Source: Syntrophomonadaceae bacterium | GTDB lineage: Bacteria; Bacillota; PH28-bin88 | Direction: 5' to 3' | NCBI GenBank assembly: GCA_018333865.1 | Contig: JAGXSE010000049.1 | Coordinates: forward strand, 62,001-126,000 | Length of the DNA: 64,000 bases | Made by a program: the position numbers and the translations under genes | Notes under the pieces: generated by a model | Database searches by the model: none | What the model saw: only the letters and a program-made list of their open reading frames with translations | Told to the model about the DNA's origin: nothing | Shown: piece after piece, positions 52,614 through 63,567 of the stretch | Layout: each line of letters begins with the position of its first letter | How positions within the stretch are numbered: position 1 is the first letter of the stretch

Positions 52614-54380
52614 TTATTGTCCTAAAATCAATTCCGCTATTTCCCGGAAAATTGGAGCGGCATCCTGCCCTCCCGCAGTTCCATCTTCAACCAAAACAGC
52701 AATGGCCACTTGAGGATTTTCTAAAGGAGTGTACCCTGCAAACCATACATCGACTATTCGTCTGCCATTTTTATCAATGCGCCCTGTTTCTGTTGTGCTA
52801 GTTTTTCCAGCTGCACCCCATTTTTGCACCAAAGCTTGCTTTCCTGTCCCAGATAAAACAACTAGCCGCAGCATTTTCTCCAGTTCACTCATGGCCCTGT
52901 CAGAGAGGACTTTGACAGGGATGGCCGGATTGAACTCAAGAATTGGTTTTCCATTAACATCTATGACTCTATCAACAATCCTCGGCGTAATATAGACTCC
53001 CTTTCGACCATAAGTAGCCATCAAATTTGCTACCTGCAGAGGCGATAACCTAACCCCTTCTTGCCCTAAAACAACATTGGCAATTTTTCCTGCACCTGGT
53101 TCAATTTTTACTCCGATTTGCCGCTGTGGCAGATTATAGCCGATAAGCTCCTGCTGATGCAGACCGAGTTTTTCGCTATACTTTTTTATTAAATCCCCAA
53201 CCCGCAGACCTGCTGCAAGAAAAACTGGGTTACAGGATAAAGCAAAAGCTTCTGCAAAAGTCAACTCGCCGTGACCTTCTTTCTTCCAACACGAAATGTT
53301 TAACCCTGAAGGAAGCATAAAGTATCCTGTACATTCAAACTTTTCACTAATCTGAACCTGGTTTGTCTCAATCGCGGCAAGGGCAATCACGGATTTAAAA
53401 ATTGACCCGGGGAAATAGGGCTCTAAACTCCGGTTAATCAAGGGTGATCCCCGGTCACCGTTCAAAAGGTTCTTTGCAAGTCTGTTTTGGTCAATGTTTG
53501 GCCTGCTAGCCATGGCCAACACATCTCCCGAAGGGATATCAATTACAACAACTGCTCCTTTAACCCCTGTTTTGTCTAAAACCTGCTCGATGATCCTTTG
53601 AATTCGACTATCAATAGTTAATACTAAATCCCCTCTGGTTAAATCCCGCGGATTATTTGTCCGCATGGTAAAGCCCCATCCCTTTACAACATTACCTAAC
53701 GCGTCAACAACAGCAGATGCCAGGTAGTCAGGCGCAATTCCTTTCAGATATTTCTCGTAAATTGCCTCCAGCCCTTTAACACCGATCAAGTCCTCTTTTT
53801 GATATTTCTTCTGTATTTCCCTCCCTTCTATCACCACTGTTGCCGGAGATGATTTGAGGGATTGCCAAGCCTGACTGTCTATTCGATTCAGATAACCAAT
53901 TAAATGACGCGCAAGGGAACCTGAACCATATCTTTGCTGAGTAGGGATGACGAAAAGTCCATTTTCGTTTATTTCACGCAATTTATTAATTTCTTTTAGA
54001 CTCAAATCTTCTTTTAATATAATTGCACTTTTAACAGGAACACCTGGAGCTATTAACTCCAGGATTTTCCCAACCGGAATATTCAAAACCCCTGCTAAAG
54101 CCTCCGCTAACCGCTCAGGTTCTTGAACCATTGACGGCACAACGACTAAACTGTTCACCATCATCTTCCCAATCAAACTTTGCCCATGGCGGTCAAGAAT
54201 ATCACCCCGGGGAGGGTTTTCAACCGGCAATTCCAATACATGCATTCTTTTAGCCGCAGCCGCATATTGAGCGCCTTTAATCAACTGGATATAACCGATT
54301 TTAAGTTGAATGGCCAAGAGAAAGCCTAGAAACAAAACCAACAGGAATGAAACCCGGCGGGAAAAGATTTGTCGGCTCAT
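52614..54380 (-). CDS. Class B penicillin-binding protein
   Basis: 588 aa. An N-terminal membrane helix (FLLVLFLGFLLAIQLKI) precedes the PBP dimer domain (ENPPRGDILDRHGQSL) and a transpeptidase domain with S326-I-F-K329, S382-C-N384 and K526-T-S528. The last is normally K-T-G, so this has Ser for Gly in the third motif. By position (alaS-ireB-ruvX-mltG-U32-PBP) it corresponds to yrrR (pbpI) of Bacillus, a sporulation-associated PBP. Late sporulation or septal peptidoglycan synthesis is likely, but which one is not settled. Confidence 0.88.
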   Translation of the reverse strand: MSRQIFSRRVSFLLVLFLGFLLAIQLKIGYIQLIKGAQYAAAAKRMHVLELPVENPPRGDILDRHGQSLIGKMMVNSLVVVPSMVQEPERLAEALAGVLNIPVGKILELIAPGVPVKSAIILKEDLSLKEINKLREINENGLFVIPTQQRYGSGSLARHLIGYLNRIDSQAWQSLKSSPATVVIEGREIQKKYQKEDLIGVKGLEAIYEKYLKGIAPDYLASAVVDALGNVVKGWGFTMRTNNPRDLTRGDLVLTIDSRIQRIIEQVLDKTGVKGAVVVIDIPSGDVLAMASRPNIDQNRLAKNLLNGDRGSPLINRSLEPYFPGSIFKSVIALAAIETNQVQISEKFECTGYFMLPSGLNISCWKKEGHGELTFAEAFALSCNPVFLAAGLRVGDLIKKYSEKLGLHQQELIGYNLPQRQIGVKIEPGAGKIANVVLGQEGVRLSPLQVANLMATYGRKGVYITPRIVDRVIDVNGKPILEFNPAIPVKVLSDRAMSELEKMLRLVVLSGTGKQALVQKWGAAGKTSTTETGRIDKNGRRIVDVWFAGYTPLENPQVAIAVLVEDGTAGGQDAAPIFREIAELILGQ

Positions 54381-54448
54381 TTACTGTTCAACCCCTAAAA
54401 TGTATTATCTAAAATTCTTAACACTTTTTAAAAACATTAAACGTGCAA

Positions 54449-54470
54449 TAAAAAAACGGCCATCGGCCGT
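54449..54470 (-). terminator. Terminator after the U32 peptidase gene
   Basis: Minus-strand ACGGCCGATGGCCGT followed by seven T. It separates the U32 gene from the PBP gene. Confidence 0.85.
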
Positions 54471-54490
54471 ATAAAACAGAATTAATGGGG

Positions 54491-55732
54491 CTATTTCAAA
54501 ATCTTTCGTATCAAAGCATTGGGGGGTATTATTCCAGAGTGCCTGATAACTACCAGTTGCTGTGGGTGGGGCGCCTTTACAATAGGATTCCCGCTCATAT
54601 CCTCCATATACTCTAAAGCTAATGACCAGGGCTTCTTACTGGGCTCCAGAACCTCCAGCAGATCTCCAATTGCAAAATGGTTACGTTGTTCAATAATAAC
54701 TCGTTCCTTTTTCGGTTCGCATTCCTTAACTATCCCTACAAAATCAACATCATCTCTGGCACTCTTTTCATATTCCTGCCCCTCAAAAGTAGGCCGGCCA
54801 AAATAAAAGCCTGTTGAAAAACCTCTGGTTCCGGCTTTTCTTACCTCTGCGAGCAGCCAGTGGTCAATTCTATAATCCGGATTATTCATGAAATTGTCAA
54901 TGGCATAGCGGTAGGCATTAACAACAGATGCAACATAATGAATACTCTTCATCCGGCCTTCAATTTTCAGGCTAACCAATCCAGAATTGACCAGCTCAGG
55001 GATGTGTTCCAGCATACACAGATCCCTTGAGCTCATAATATAAGCCCCGCGGTCATCTTCTTCAATGGGCAGGTATACCCCCGGCCTTGTTTGCTCCATC
55101 AGATAATAACGCCAACGGCAGGGATGGGTGCACTCTCCTTTATTTGCGCTTCTTCCGGTAAAATAATTACTCAGTAAACACCGGCCGGAATATGCAATGC
55201 ACATAGCCCCATGAACGAACCCTTCCAATTCAATGTCAGACCTGTTCTTGTTAATTTGGGCCGATATTTCTGCAATCTCAGAAAGCGCAAGTTCTCTCGC
55301 CAGAACCAGGCGTTTTACTCCAACGCTGGCCCAAAATAATGCGCTGGACCAGTTCGTTGAATTTGCCTGGGTACTCAAATGCAAAGGCAGACCGGGCGCA
55401 TTCTCTAAAACAAGCCTGATTATTCCGGGATCGGATACAATCAGCCCGTCAACACCTAGAGATGATAACTCCGCAAGATACTCGGGCAGGTCATCGAGAT
55501 CTTTATTATGGGCGTAAATATTAACCGCCACATAAACACGCTTACCCAATCTCTTCGCTATTCCAATACCCGAAGCCATCTCCTCTGTGGAGAAGTTATT
55601 TGCTGCGGCCCGGAGGCCTAGTTTTTTCCCTGCCAGGTAGACCGCATCTGCACCAAAATTAAAGGCTATTTTTAATTTCTCCAGATCGCCAGCGGGAGCA
55701 AGCAATTCCGGAGGTCTTTTAAGTTTATCCAT
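54491..55732 (-). CDS. U32-family peptidase-like protein
   Basis: 413 aa. The TIM-barrel start PPELLAPAGDLEKLKIAFNFGADAVYLAG is diagnostic of U32, with VSDPGIIRLV, CIAYSGRCLLSNYFTGRSANKGECTHPCRW (four Cys that could bind iron-sulfur) and the C-terminal GDLLEVLEPS beta domain. Related members (RlhA, TrhP) hydroxylate RNA rather than cleave protein. Located by mltG as in the yrrN/yrrO genes of Bacillus, which work in tRNA ho5U formation. Only one copy is here. Confidence 0.88.
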   Translation of the reverse strand: MDKLKRPPELLAPAGDLEKLKIAFNFGADAVYLAGKKLGLRAAANNFSTEEMASGIGIAKRLGKRVYVAVNIYAHNKDLDDLPEYLAELSSLGVDGLIVSDPGIIRLVLENAPGLPLHLSTQANSTNWSSALFWASVGVKRLVLARELALSEIAEISAQINKNRSDIELEGFVHGAMCIAYSGRCLLSNYFTGRSANKGECTHPCRWRYYLMEQTRPGVYLPIEEDDRGAYIMSSRDLCMLEHIPELVNSGLVSLKIEGRMKSIHYVASVVNAYRYAIDNFMNNPDYRIDHWLLAEVRKAGTRGFSTGFYFGRPTFEGQEYEKSARDDVDFVGIVKECEPKKERVIIEQRNHFAIGDLLEVLEPSKKPWSLALEYMEDMSGNPIVKAPHPQQLVVIRHSGIIPPNALIRKILK

Positions 55733-55800
55733 TCAGATCACCCTGATAAAATTTAGGTTTCAAATAATATCTCTACTATGCCGGAAACATAACTTCCCAA

Positions 55801-56877
55801 CTATCTCCCCAAATACTTCTTTTTATTTCTATTGTGTTCAGCCAGGGTTTGGGCAAAAGCATGGGTTCCATCTTGTTTTACTAAAAAAAACATATAGTCC
55901 ACGTCAGCAGGGTTTAGAGCTGCAACTATTGAGGCCTTACCAGGAGAAGCAATGGGACCAGGCGGTAAGCCCAGGTTTTTATAGGTATTATATTTAGAAT
56001 CTATTGCCAAATCCTTGAGAGTGAGCCTTTCTTTTGGTTCCCCCAATAGGTACTGGATTGTTGCACAAGATTCCAGGCGCCAATTTTCAGCCAGTCGATT
56101 ATGGAAAACACCAGATACAACTGGACGCTCCTCATCTAATTTGGTCTCTTTTTCTATAATAGAGGCTAAAGTAACAACTTCTAATACAGTCATCCCTGCG
56201 CCCTCTGCTATATGGCGATATTCTTCGGAAAAGACCTGCTCAAATCGTTTCAGCATCAGGTCTATAATCTGCTTTTCAGTAAATCCTCTTGGAATTCTAT
56301 AGGTATCAGGAAATAAAAAGCCTTCCAGCCTGGCACTGCCCTTAGGAACCCCCTCTAAAAACCAGTAATCGAAGCTGGCATTAGCAGCAACAGCTAAAAA
56401 CTTTTCTTGATCAATAAATCCTTTCTCTGCCAAAGTAGCAGCAATCTGCTTTAACGTGAATCCCTCAGGAATGGTAAAGGGATAGGTGACTACTTGTCCT
56501 GATACAATTATTTCTACAATACGCTGAACAGAATCTGATTGAGACAGAGCGTACTCCCCTGCCTTTAATTGAGTATCCTGCCCGGAGAAACGAAGATACA
56601 AAAGGAAGACAGCTTTGTTTCTAATCAAATCATGCTGTTCAAGTATTGAAGCTATTTTATTGGCGCTTGCACTGGCAGGAATACTTACTGTAATGGCCGG
56701 GACAGGGCTCATATTAACGGGCTTAAGCATTTCAATATAAAAATTGCGTGACACCAAAGAAAATAAAAGCACGATCAGAACTCCCAGCACAGCCAAAGCT
56801 CTCCCGTTAGCCCGTGGTATTTCTTGTTTTGCCTGTGACGCTGCATCTTCTTTAAAAGCAATGGGATTTATTTTCAA
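55801..56877 (-). CDS. mltG: Endolytic murein transglycosylase MltG
   Basis: 358 aa. An N-terminal membrane helix (LAVLGVLIVLLFSLVSRNFYIE) precedes the YceG domain, with VTLASIIEKETKLDEERP (the catalytic Glu in IEKE), FHNRLAENWRLESCATIQY and PGPIASPGKASIVAALNP. MltG cuts nascent glycan strands and sets their length. Corresponds to yrrL. Followed by the U32 gene after a 69-nt gap. Confidence 0.95.
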   Translation of the reverse strand: MKINPIAFKEDAASQAKQEIPRANGRALAVLGVLIVLLFSLVSRNFYIEMLKPVNMSPVPAITVSIPASASANKIASILEQHDLIRNKAVFLLYLRFSGQDTQLKAGEYALSQSDSVQRIVEIIVSGQVVTYPFTIPEGFTLKQIAATLAEKGFIDQEKFLAVAANASFDYWFLEGVPKGSARLEGFLFPDTYRIPRGFTEKQIIDLMLKRFEQVFSEEYRHIAEGAGMTVLEVVTLASIIEKETKLDEERPVVSGVFHNRLAENWRLESCATIQYLLGEPKERLTLKDLAIDSKYNTYKNLGLPPGPIASPGKASIVAALNPADVDYMFFLVKQDGTHAFAQTLAEHNRNKKKYLGR

Positions 56878-56976
56878 TCAAATCTCTCCTGCACCTAAAT
56901 CAAACAATTATTCCATAGTATGGTTAACTTAGGCATATAATATAACCTTGAAAATATCAAGCAGTCTGAACACCTC

Positions 56977-57447
56977 TTAAATCCGTTTTCGTAATTCTAT
57001 ATCTAGCCGTTCCTGCAGCAAAGCGTCCTGTTCATGTTTTAACTGATAAGATTTATTAACCAGGTCTCGTTTTCTGATAGAATTCAAGAAGGCGACTAAA
57101 AGGAACCCACCGGCACCCAGTACAACAAAGGGCAAAACCCAAGCAATCCAGAAGAATCCTTGTTTTGGAGGCGCAGCCAATACCCTTGGGCCGTATAACC
57201 CTACCCAGTAGTCAATTATTTCCTGTCGGGTCCAGCCCTTAGCTAACTGTGCCGAGATCTGATCCCGCATCCTTTGAGCTGGCCCCCCTGTACAATCAAT
57301 CAATGACTTTCCACACCAGTCAGGGCTCACAAAAAGGCTATAAATGGAACCGACATCCGACGCAAAAGCGGCACTAGAAAAAAGTGCAAATATAATAAAC
57401 AGAACTGTCAGCAAAATCAGCAAGTAATATCTCATAGTACTAGCCAT
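56977..57447 (-). CDS. CcmH-like cytochrome c biogenesis protein, altered Cys motif
   Basis: 156 aa (ATG at 57447, or the ATG at 57435 which gives the cleaner signal peptide MRYYLLILLTVLFIIFALFSSAAFA). The body is CcmH/CycL-like: MRDQISAQLAKGWTRQEIIDYWVGLYGPRVLAAPPKQG is near-canonical, followed by one membrane helix (FFWIAWVLPFVVLGAGGFLLV). The usual LRCxxC thiol motif is replaced by SPDWCGKSLIDC, so the two Cys are six residues apart instead of two. It may still act on apocytochrome heme-binding Cys, but the active site is unusual. No other ccm gene is in the window. No clear binding site supports either start. Confidence 0.75.
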   Translation of the reverse strand: MASTMRYYLLILLTVLFIIFALFSSAAFASDVGSIYSLFVSPDWCGKSLIDCTGGPAQRMRDQISAQLAKGWTRQEIIDYWVGLYGPRVLAAPPKQGFFWIAWVLPFVVLGAGGFLLVAFLNSIRKRDLVNKSYQLKHEQDALLQERLDIELRKRI

Positions 57448-57541
57448 CAACTCCCATGATGATTTGTCAATATAATAACACAAGATCTTTAATCAGCCAA
57501 TAACGCTCATTCTACGACCGCAACTAAAGTACCAGGCACTT

Positions 57542-57595
57542 AAAAAAAGACTGTTTGGCAAACTAATAAATTATCAAGCCTGCCAAACAGTCTTT
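57542..57595 (-). terminator. Strong terminator before the CcmH-like gene
   Basis: Stem AAAGACTGTTTGGCA/TGCCAAACAGTCTTT, 15 bp, followed by seven T on the minus strand. It ends the alaS-side transcript after the FmdB gene. Confidence 0.9.
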
Positions 57596-57641
57596 ATTTG
57601 CTTAAATAGCTGAGGGAAGCAACCGCCTCCCAAAACTAAGC

Positions 57642-57833
57642 TCAGGAAAAAGGCCTCCCTTTAATCTTAGGTTCCTCGCAACCTTTGCCGGTTAGAATTG
57701 AAACACTAGCAAAGGATTGAATAATTGAGTTTGAACCGCAGTTTGGGCAAGTTATCTTGCCTTTGCCGCTAAGGGGTACAGTGACAGTAAATGCTTCTTT
57801 ACAGTCCTGGCAACTATAATCATAAGTTGGCAC
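57642..57833 (-). CDS. FmdB-type zinc ribbon protein
   Basis: 63 aa. GTG at 57833 with GGAGGG upstream; the family start is PTYDYSCQDC. Four Cys (CQDC and CPNC) make a zinc ribbon, followed by the family-typical SIIQSFAS. The C-terminal residues are basic-polar. FmdB regulators are common small zinc ribbons with no defined role in Firmicutes. Confidence 0.85.
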   Translation of the reverse strand: MPTYDYSCQDCKEAFTVTVPLSGKGKITCPNCGSNSIIQSFASVSILTGKGCEEPKIKGRPFS

Positions 57834-57908
57834 AACTAACCCTCCACTTAACCATGCAAGTAAGAAATAAATGACGCCGAGCATGAAATATGGCTCCGCA
57901 ATCTTTGA

Positions 57909-58202
57909 TTAGCCTTTGAGTTCTTCTTCCTCGATCTCTTCTTCAACTTCATCAGTCATTACTGCAACCTGCCATGCTTCCGCTACCATTTCCCACTCAG
58001 CATCGTCTTCAATTTCGAACAGGATTTCCTCACCGTTTTCGTCGACACCTACTTTTAAAATTATAGCTTCGTCTGTTTCTTCATCCATGGGCAGTAATAC
58101 AGCATATTCCTGTTCTTCCACCTGGACAAAATCTAACAGAGCAAACTGGTGCTCGTTTCCCTCCTCGTCAGTAAGTACCAAAGTATTACTTTCTTCTGCC
58201 AT
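57909..58202 (-). CDS. DUF1292 family protein (YrzB-like)
   Basis: 97 aa, very acidic. NTLVLTDEEGNEHQFALLD and EQEYAVLLPMDEETDEAIILKV are typical of DUF1292, followed by a Glu-rich tail. ATG at 58202 with GAGGTGG upstream; an in-frame extension to 58268 overlaps the end of ruvX region and is not conserved. Matches yrzB in the alaS-ireB-ruvX-yrzB order. Function unknown. Confidence 0.9.
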   Translation of the reverse strand: MAEESNTLVLTDEEGNEHQFALLDFVQVEEQEYAVLLPMDEETDEAIILKVGVDENGEEILFEIEDDAEWEMVAEAWQVAVMTDEVEEEIEEEELKG

Positions 58203-58278
58203 GTTTTGCCACCTCATATTCCTATTTGAAATCATGCCCATTTTAATATACAACACAGGATTTGTCAAACAAAGCCAT

Positions 58279-58692
58279 TCAATCTTTCTTTCCCCTATCC
58301 AGATAGCTTTGCAAAATTACTACAGCCGCCAGCTTGTCGATCACTTTTTTTCTACCTGCCCTGGAAACATCTGCTTCCAAAAGAGTACGATTAGCCATTA
58401 ATGTACTGAGTCTCTCATCCCATAATATGACAGGCAGTTTCAGAGTTTGTTTCAGCAAATCAGCATACTTGATAACTTTTTCCGCTTGTTGGCCGATGGA
58501 ACCGTCCATGTTTTTTGGTAACCCGACTATTACTTGCTTTACTTCGTATTGCAAAATAATTGCGTGCAATTCCTTTATTTCCTCTTTCAGATTGCCTTTT
58601 CTTTTCAGGGTACCAATTCCTTGAGCCGTAAAACCCAAGGGATCGCTAACAGCGACACCTATTGTTTTATCCCCTACATCAATCCCTATCAT
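58279..58692 (-). CDS. ruvX: Putative pre-16S rRNA nuclease / Holliday junction resolvase-like
   Basis: 137 aa, YqgF fold. IGIDVGDKTIGVAVSDPLG is the conserved RNase H-like start with the catalytic Asp, followed by VIVGLPKNMDGS and LWDERLSTL...AAVVILQSYLD with further acidic residues. YqgF acts in 16S 5' end maturation in other bacteria. Preceded by a terminator-like hairpin, so part of its message may be separate from ireB. Confidence 0.94.
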   Translation of the reverse strand: MIGIDVGDKTIGVAVSDPLGFTAQGIGTLKRKGNLKEEIKELHAIILQYEVKQVIVGLPKNMDGSIGQQAEKVIKYADLLKQTLKLPVILWDERLSTLMANRTLLEADVSRAGRKKVIDKLAAVVILQSYLDRGKKD

Positions 58693-58744
58693 TCGCAGAT
58701 TAATCAGCCACCTTTAACAAATAATTTTTCGGTAAAAAATAACA

Positions 58745-58770
58745 TAAAAACCCCATGCAATGCATGGGGG
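58745..58770 (-). terminator. Hairpin between ireB and ruvX
   Basis: Minus-strand CCCCATGCATTGCATGGGG followed by TTTTTATG. A good intrinsic terminator for ireB; read-through or a second promoter must serve ruvX. Confidence 0.8.
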
Positions 58771-58793
58771 TAAGAAGTGGCTTGCCGCACTAG

Positions 58794-59054
58794 CTAGGGC
58801 CTTCCGGACAAATATGCTTTAACAATTTCCTCCAGCAGTTCATCTCTTTCCAATTTCCGGATCAGATTTCGGGCATTGCGATGACTAGTAATATATGCAG
58901 GGTCACCAGAAAGCAAGTACCCGACCAGTTGATTAATAGGGTTGTACCCTTTCTCTTTTAAAGCCTCATAAACCCCCGCAAGAATGTCCCGGGCCTCCAG
59001 CATTTCTTCTTTTTCCACTTTAAACATCATGGTTTCATCCATATTTTTAACCAT
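58794..59054 (-). CDS. ireB: IreB-family regulatory phosphoprotein (UPF0297)
   Basis: 86 aa. [53 protein letters not shown] is the near-invariant UPF0297 text, the Thr of TMMF region being the kinase target in Enterococcus. Start at the ATG at 59054, nine nt after GGAGGT; an upstream extension is not part of the family. IreB is a substrate of the IreK Ser/Thr kinase and lowers cephalosporin resistance. It follows alaS, matching yrzL. Confidence 0.95.
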   Translation of the reverse strand: MVKNMDETMMFKVEKEEMLEARDILAGVYEALKEKGYNPINQLVGYLLSGDPAYITSHRNARNLIRKLERDELLEEIVKAYLSGRP

Positions 59055-59093
59055 GGCGCCAGCACCTCCTAAGGGGCATACTATTAGATTTAT

Positions 59094-59121
59094 ATTCGCG
59101 CAACAAAGATAATATTCCTCC
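59094..59121 (-). promoter_or_regulatory. Sigma-H-type promoter ahead of ireB
   Basis: Minus strand GGAGGAATA (59121-59113), 12-bp spacer, CGCGAAT (59100-59094). The -35 is a full match; the -10 has GAAT but C at the first position. It lies 40 nt before ireB, in the alaS-ireB gap. Confidence 0.5.
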
Positions 59122-59149
59122 AATAATAAAGAAAAAATACAGTTGAACC

Positions 59150-61816
<2,667 letters not shown>

Positions 61817-61856
61817 TCATTCCCCCACTTTTTCAGGAATTCACATCAAATAAATA

Positions 61857-61889
61857 CCTCGCTTCTGGTAACGATGACCAGGAACGAGG
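61857..61889 (-). other. Hairpin in the alaS leader
   Basis: Minus-strand CCTCGTTCCTGG pairs with CCAGAAGCGAGG (11 of 12 positions) around a nine-base loop, 44 nt before the alaS ATG. It is not a T-box: no specifier stem, and no GGGTGG-type T-box string. Its role, if any, is unknown; AlaRS autoregulation is one possibility. Confidence 0.4.
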
Positions 61890-61948
61890 ATGACCTTATC
61901 ACCTTGCTGTGGTTTTTTTGCGGAGTTTTTTAAACGGAATTTTTCTAA

Positions 61949-61977
61949 ATTATATAGATTTGCCATGTACTTGTCAA
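61949..61977 (-). promoter_or_regulatory. Sigma-A promoter of alaS
   Basis: Consensus-perfect TTGACA (61977-61972), 17-bp spacer and TATAAT (61954-61949) on the minus strand, directly after the stop of the AI-2E permease gene. Leader of about 130 nt. Confidence 0.9.
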
Positions 61978-61978
61978 T

Positions 61979-63010
61979 CTAGACCGCAATTTTCCGCCAG
62001 GCATACCGGCAAATGATCTTTACAATTGCCGCAACTGGAACTGCTGCCAATAATCCAATAATTCCATACAAGTGCCCACCTGCCAATAACACAAATATCA
62101 CAATTGCCGGATGGAGGCCCAAGCTGCCACCCAGAATTTTAGGCGCTAAAATACTGCTTTCGATCTGCTGCACAATTATCGTCACAATCAGGACATATAT
62201 AACTTTTTTTGGCAAATCCAATAGGGCAACAATAACTGCTGGTATCGCTCCGATCACAGCACCGAAATAAGGGATCAAGTTAGCAATTCCTGCAATTATT
62301 CCCAATAAAATAGCGAACTCTAACTTAATAATAATCAAGCCTACAGAGGTTAAAACCCCCACTATAAAAGCGACCAGCAAGTTGCCTCGAATAAATTTCA
62401 TTAATACCATATCTACTTCTCCCCAAATGAAAAGGAAATCATCTCTCCAACTCTTCGGGATCAGGCTAATCACTTTCATATTAATTTTTTCAGCATCCTG
62501 TAAAATATAAAAAGACAGCACCGGAACTAAAATTAAAATAACCAGGTGTGGTAAAAATCCAAAAATCTTTTCCGCTGCGCCTCTAATGCCTTCGACCAAG
62601 GACAATTCAAGATTTAACAATGTTTCGTCAATAACTGTCCTCACACTTTCAGGGATGCTTATCTGTTGATATCTTGCATAAAATTCTTGCGTCATTTGCT
62701 GAACCCGTCTTGTATAATCCGGAACAGCATCTGCAAAAACATATAATTCCCTGATCAAGACAGGTATCCCATATGCTGATATAAAAAAAATACTGGAACC
62801 CAAGATAATGTAGACAGCAATGATCGAAAAAGTCCTCGTCAGGCCTTTCTTCTCGAAATATTTTACCCATGGTTGTAAAAGATAAGACAGAATGATCGCG
62901 ACAACAAAAGGCGGCATGATTGGCCAGACCCGAACTAACAGCCACAGCATTATCAGCAAACCAGACAGAACTATTGCGTTTCGAACCCAGTTGTATTTCC
63001 TGATCAGCAT
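61979..63010 (-). CDS. AI-2E family transporter (PerM)
   Basis: 343 aa with about seven or eight membrane helices, the first pair WVRNAIVLSGLLIMLWLLVRVW and FVVAIILSYLL. The family text IANLIPYFGAVIGAIPAVIVALL and ILGGSLGLHPAIVIFVLLAGGHLYG is unmistakable. Family members export AI-2 or act as antiporters; the substrate here is unknown. It often sits just upstream of alaS in Clostridia (yrrI in Bacillus). Confidence 0.92.
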   Translation of the reverse strand: MLIRKYNWVRNAIVLSGLLIMLWLLVRVWPIMPPFVVAIILSYLLQPWVKYFEKKGLTRTFSIIAVYIILGSSIFFISAYGIPVLIRELYVFADAVPDYTRRVQQMTQEFYARYQQISIPESVRTVIDETLLNLELSLVEGIRGAAEKIFGFLPHLVILILVPVLSFYILQDAEKINMKVISLIPKSWRDDFLFIWGEVDMVLMKFIRGNLLVAFIVGVLTSVGLIIIKLEFAILLGIIAGIANLIPYFGAVIGAIPAVIVALLDLPKKVIYVLIVTIIVQQIESSILAPKILGGSLGLHPAIVIFVLLAGGHLYGIIGLLAAVPVAAIVKIICRYAWRKIAV

Positions 63011-63051
63011 CCTTCAACACCCCATCAGAAGCAAAAGTGAGGGAACCCCCC

Positions 63052-63261
63052 TCACCTGTTCTTTCTCAGCAAATCACTGACCCCTTCGGTGACTTTATCC
63101 GCGACTCTCCGCACCCTGGCTCTTAGCTGCCGTGGCTTTCTCATCTCAACATCCTCCAACTGATGAAAGCTTTGTCTCTTAGGTTTTAAGCTTCCAGCCA
63201 GGATCAAACCAAGAATAGCACCGGTAATCAACCCGTTTAGATATCTGATTCGCCAGCGCAC
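63052..63261 (-). CDS. Small basic protein with one N-terminal membrane segment
   Basis: 69 aa: a short membrane segment (LNGLITGAILGLILAGSL) and a basic, charged tail (KPRQLRARVRRVADKVTEG). This is like YtxH-type proteins, but too short for a firm assignment. GTG start with TTGGGGGT upstream. Lies between the zinc-ribbon gene and the permease gene, likely in one operon. Function unknown. Confidence 0.65.
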   Translation of the reverse strand: MRWRIRYLNGLITGAILGLILAGSLKPKRQSFHQLEDVEMRKPRQLRARVRRVADKVTEGVSDLLRKNR

Positions 63262-63275
63262 CAGTATACCCCCAA

Positions 63276-63452
63276 TTACATTTCATTTGTTTGGCTCAAG
63301 TCTGGTAAAAAATTTGATAAGGTTCCGTCTTCAGCAATAGAAAAGATTTGATTTTTAGAATCATATTCAATATAACAGTCCCAACAGTAATACTGATTAA
63401 GGCCTACTTGCCCTACAGACTTACCCCCGCATACCGGACAACAAAATCCCAC
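63276..63452 (-). CDS. Small zinc-ribbon protein, 58 aa
   Basis: Read from the GTG at 63452 with GGGGATA upstream. Four Cys in two pairs, CPVC near the start and CWDC about 15 residues later, plus an additional Cys before the first pair, give a treble-clef/zinc-ribbon pattern. The rest is acidic and polar. It is encoded between the TetR regulator and the small membrane protein in the same direction. I know no family for it; a role in transcription or RNA binding is typical for such ribbons but unproven. Confidence 0.7.
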   Translation of the reverse strand: MGFCCPVCGGKSVGQVGLNQYYCWDCYIEYDSKNQIFSIAEDGTLSNFLPDLSQTNEM

Positions 63453-63525
63453 TTTAATATCCCCCTAATGAAGCCTGCCTTTGAGAGAAGGAATAGCTCC
63501 CACTTAAATTATTTCCTGCAAGGGC

Positions 63526-63552
63526 AAAAAAAATGCGCAATCTTTTCGCGCA
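63526..63552 (-). terminator. Terminator after the TetR gene
   Basis: Minus-strand TGCGC/GCGCA stem with loop GAAAAGATT followed by eight T. It sits 16 nt after the regulator stop. Confidence 0.75.
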
Positions 63553-63567
63553 AATCCTTTGAACTGA

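Noticed and set aside
61841-61966. Minus-strand frame of 41 codons in the alaS leader
   Set aside because: Its ATG lies between the -35 and -10 elements of the perfect sigma-A promoter, so it would not be in the alaS transcript, and it has no ribosome binding site.
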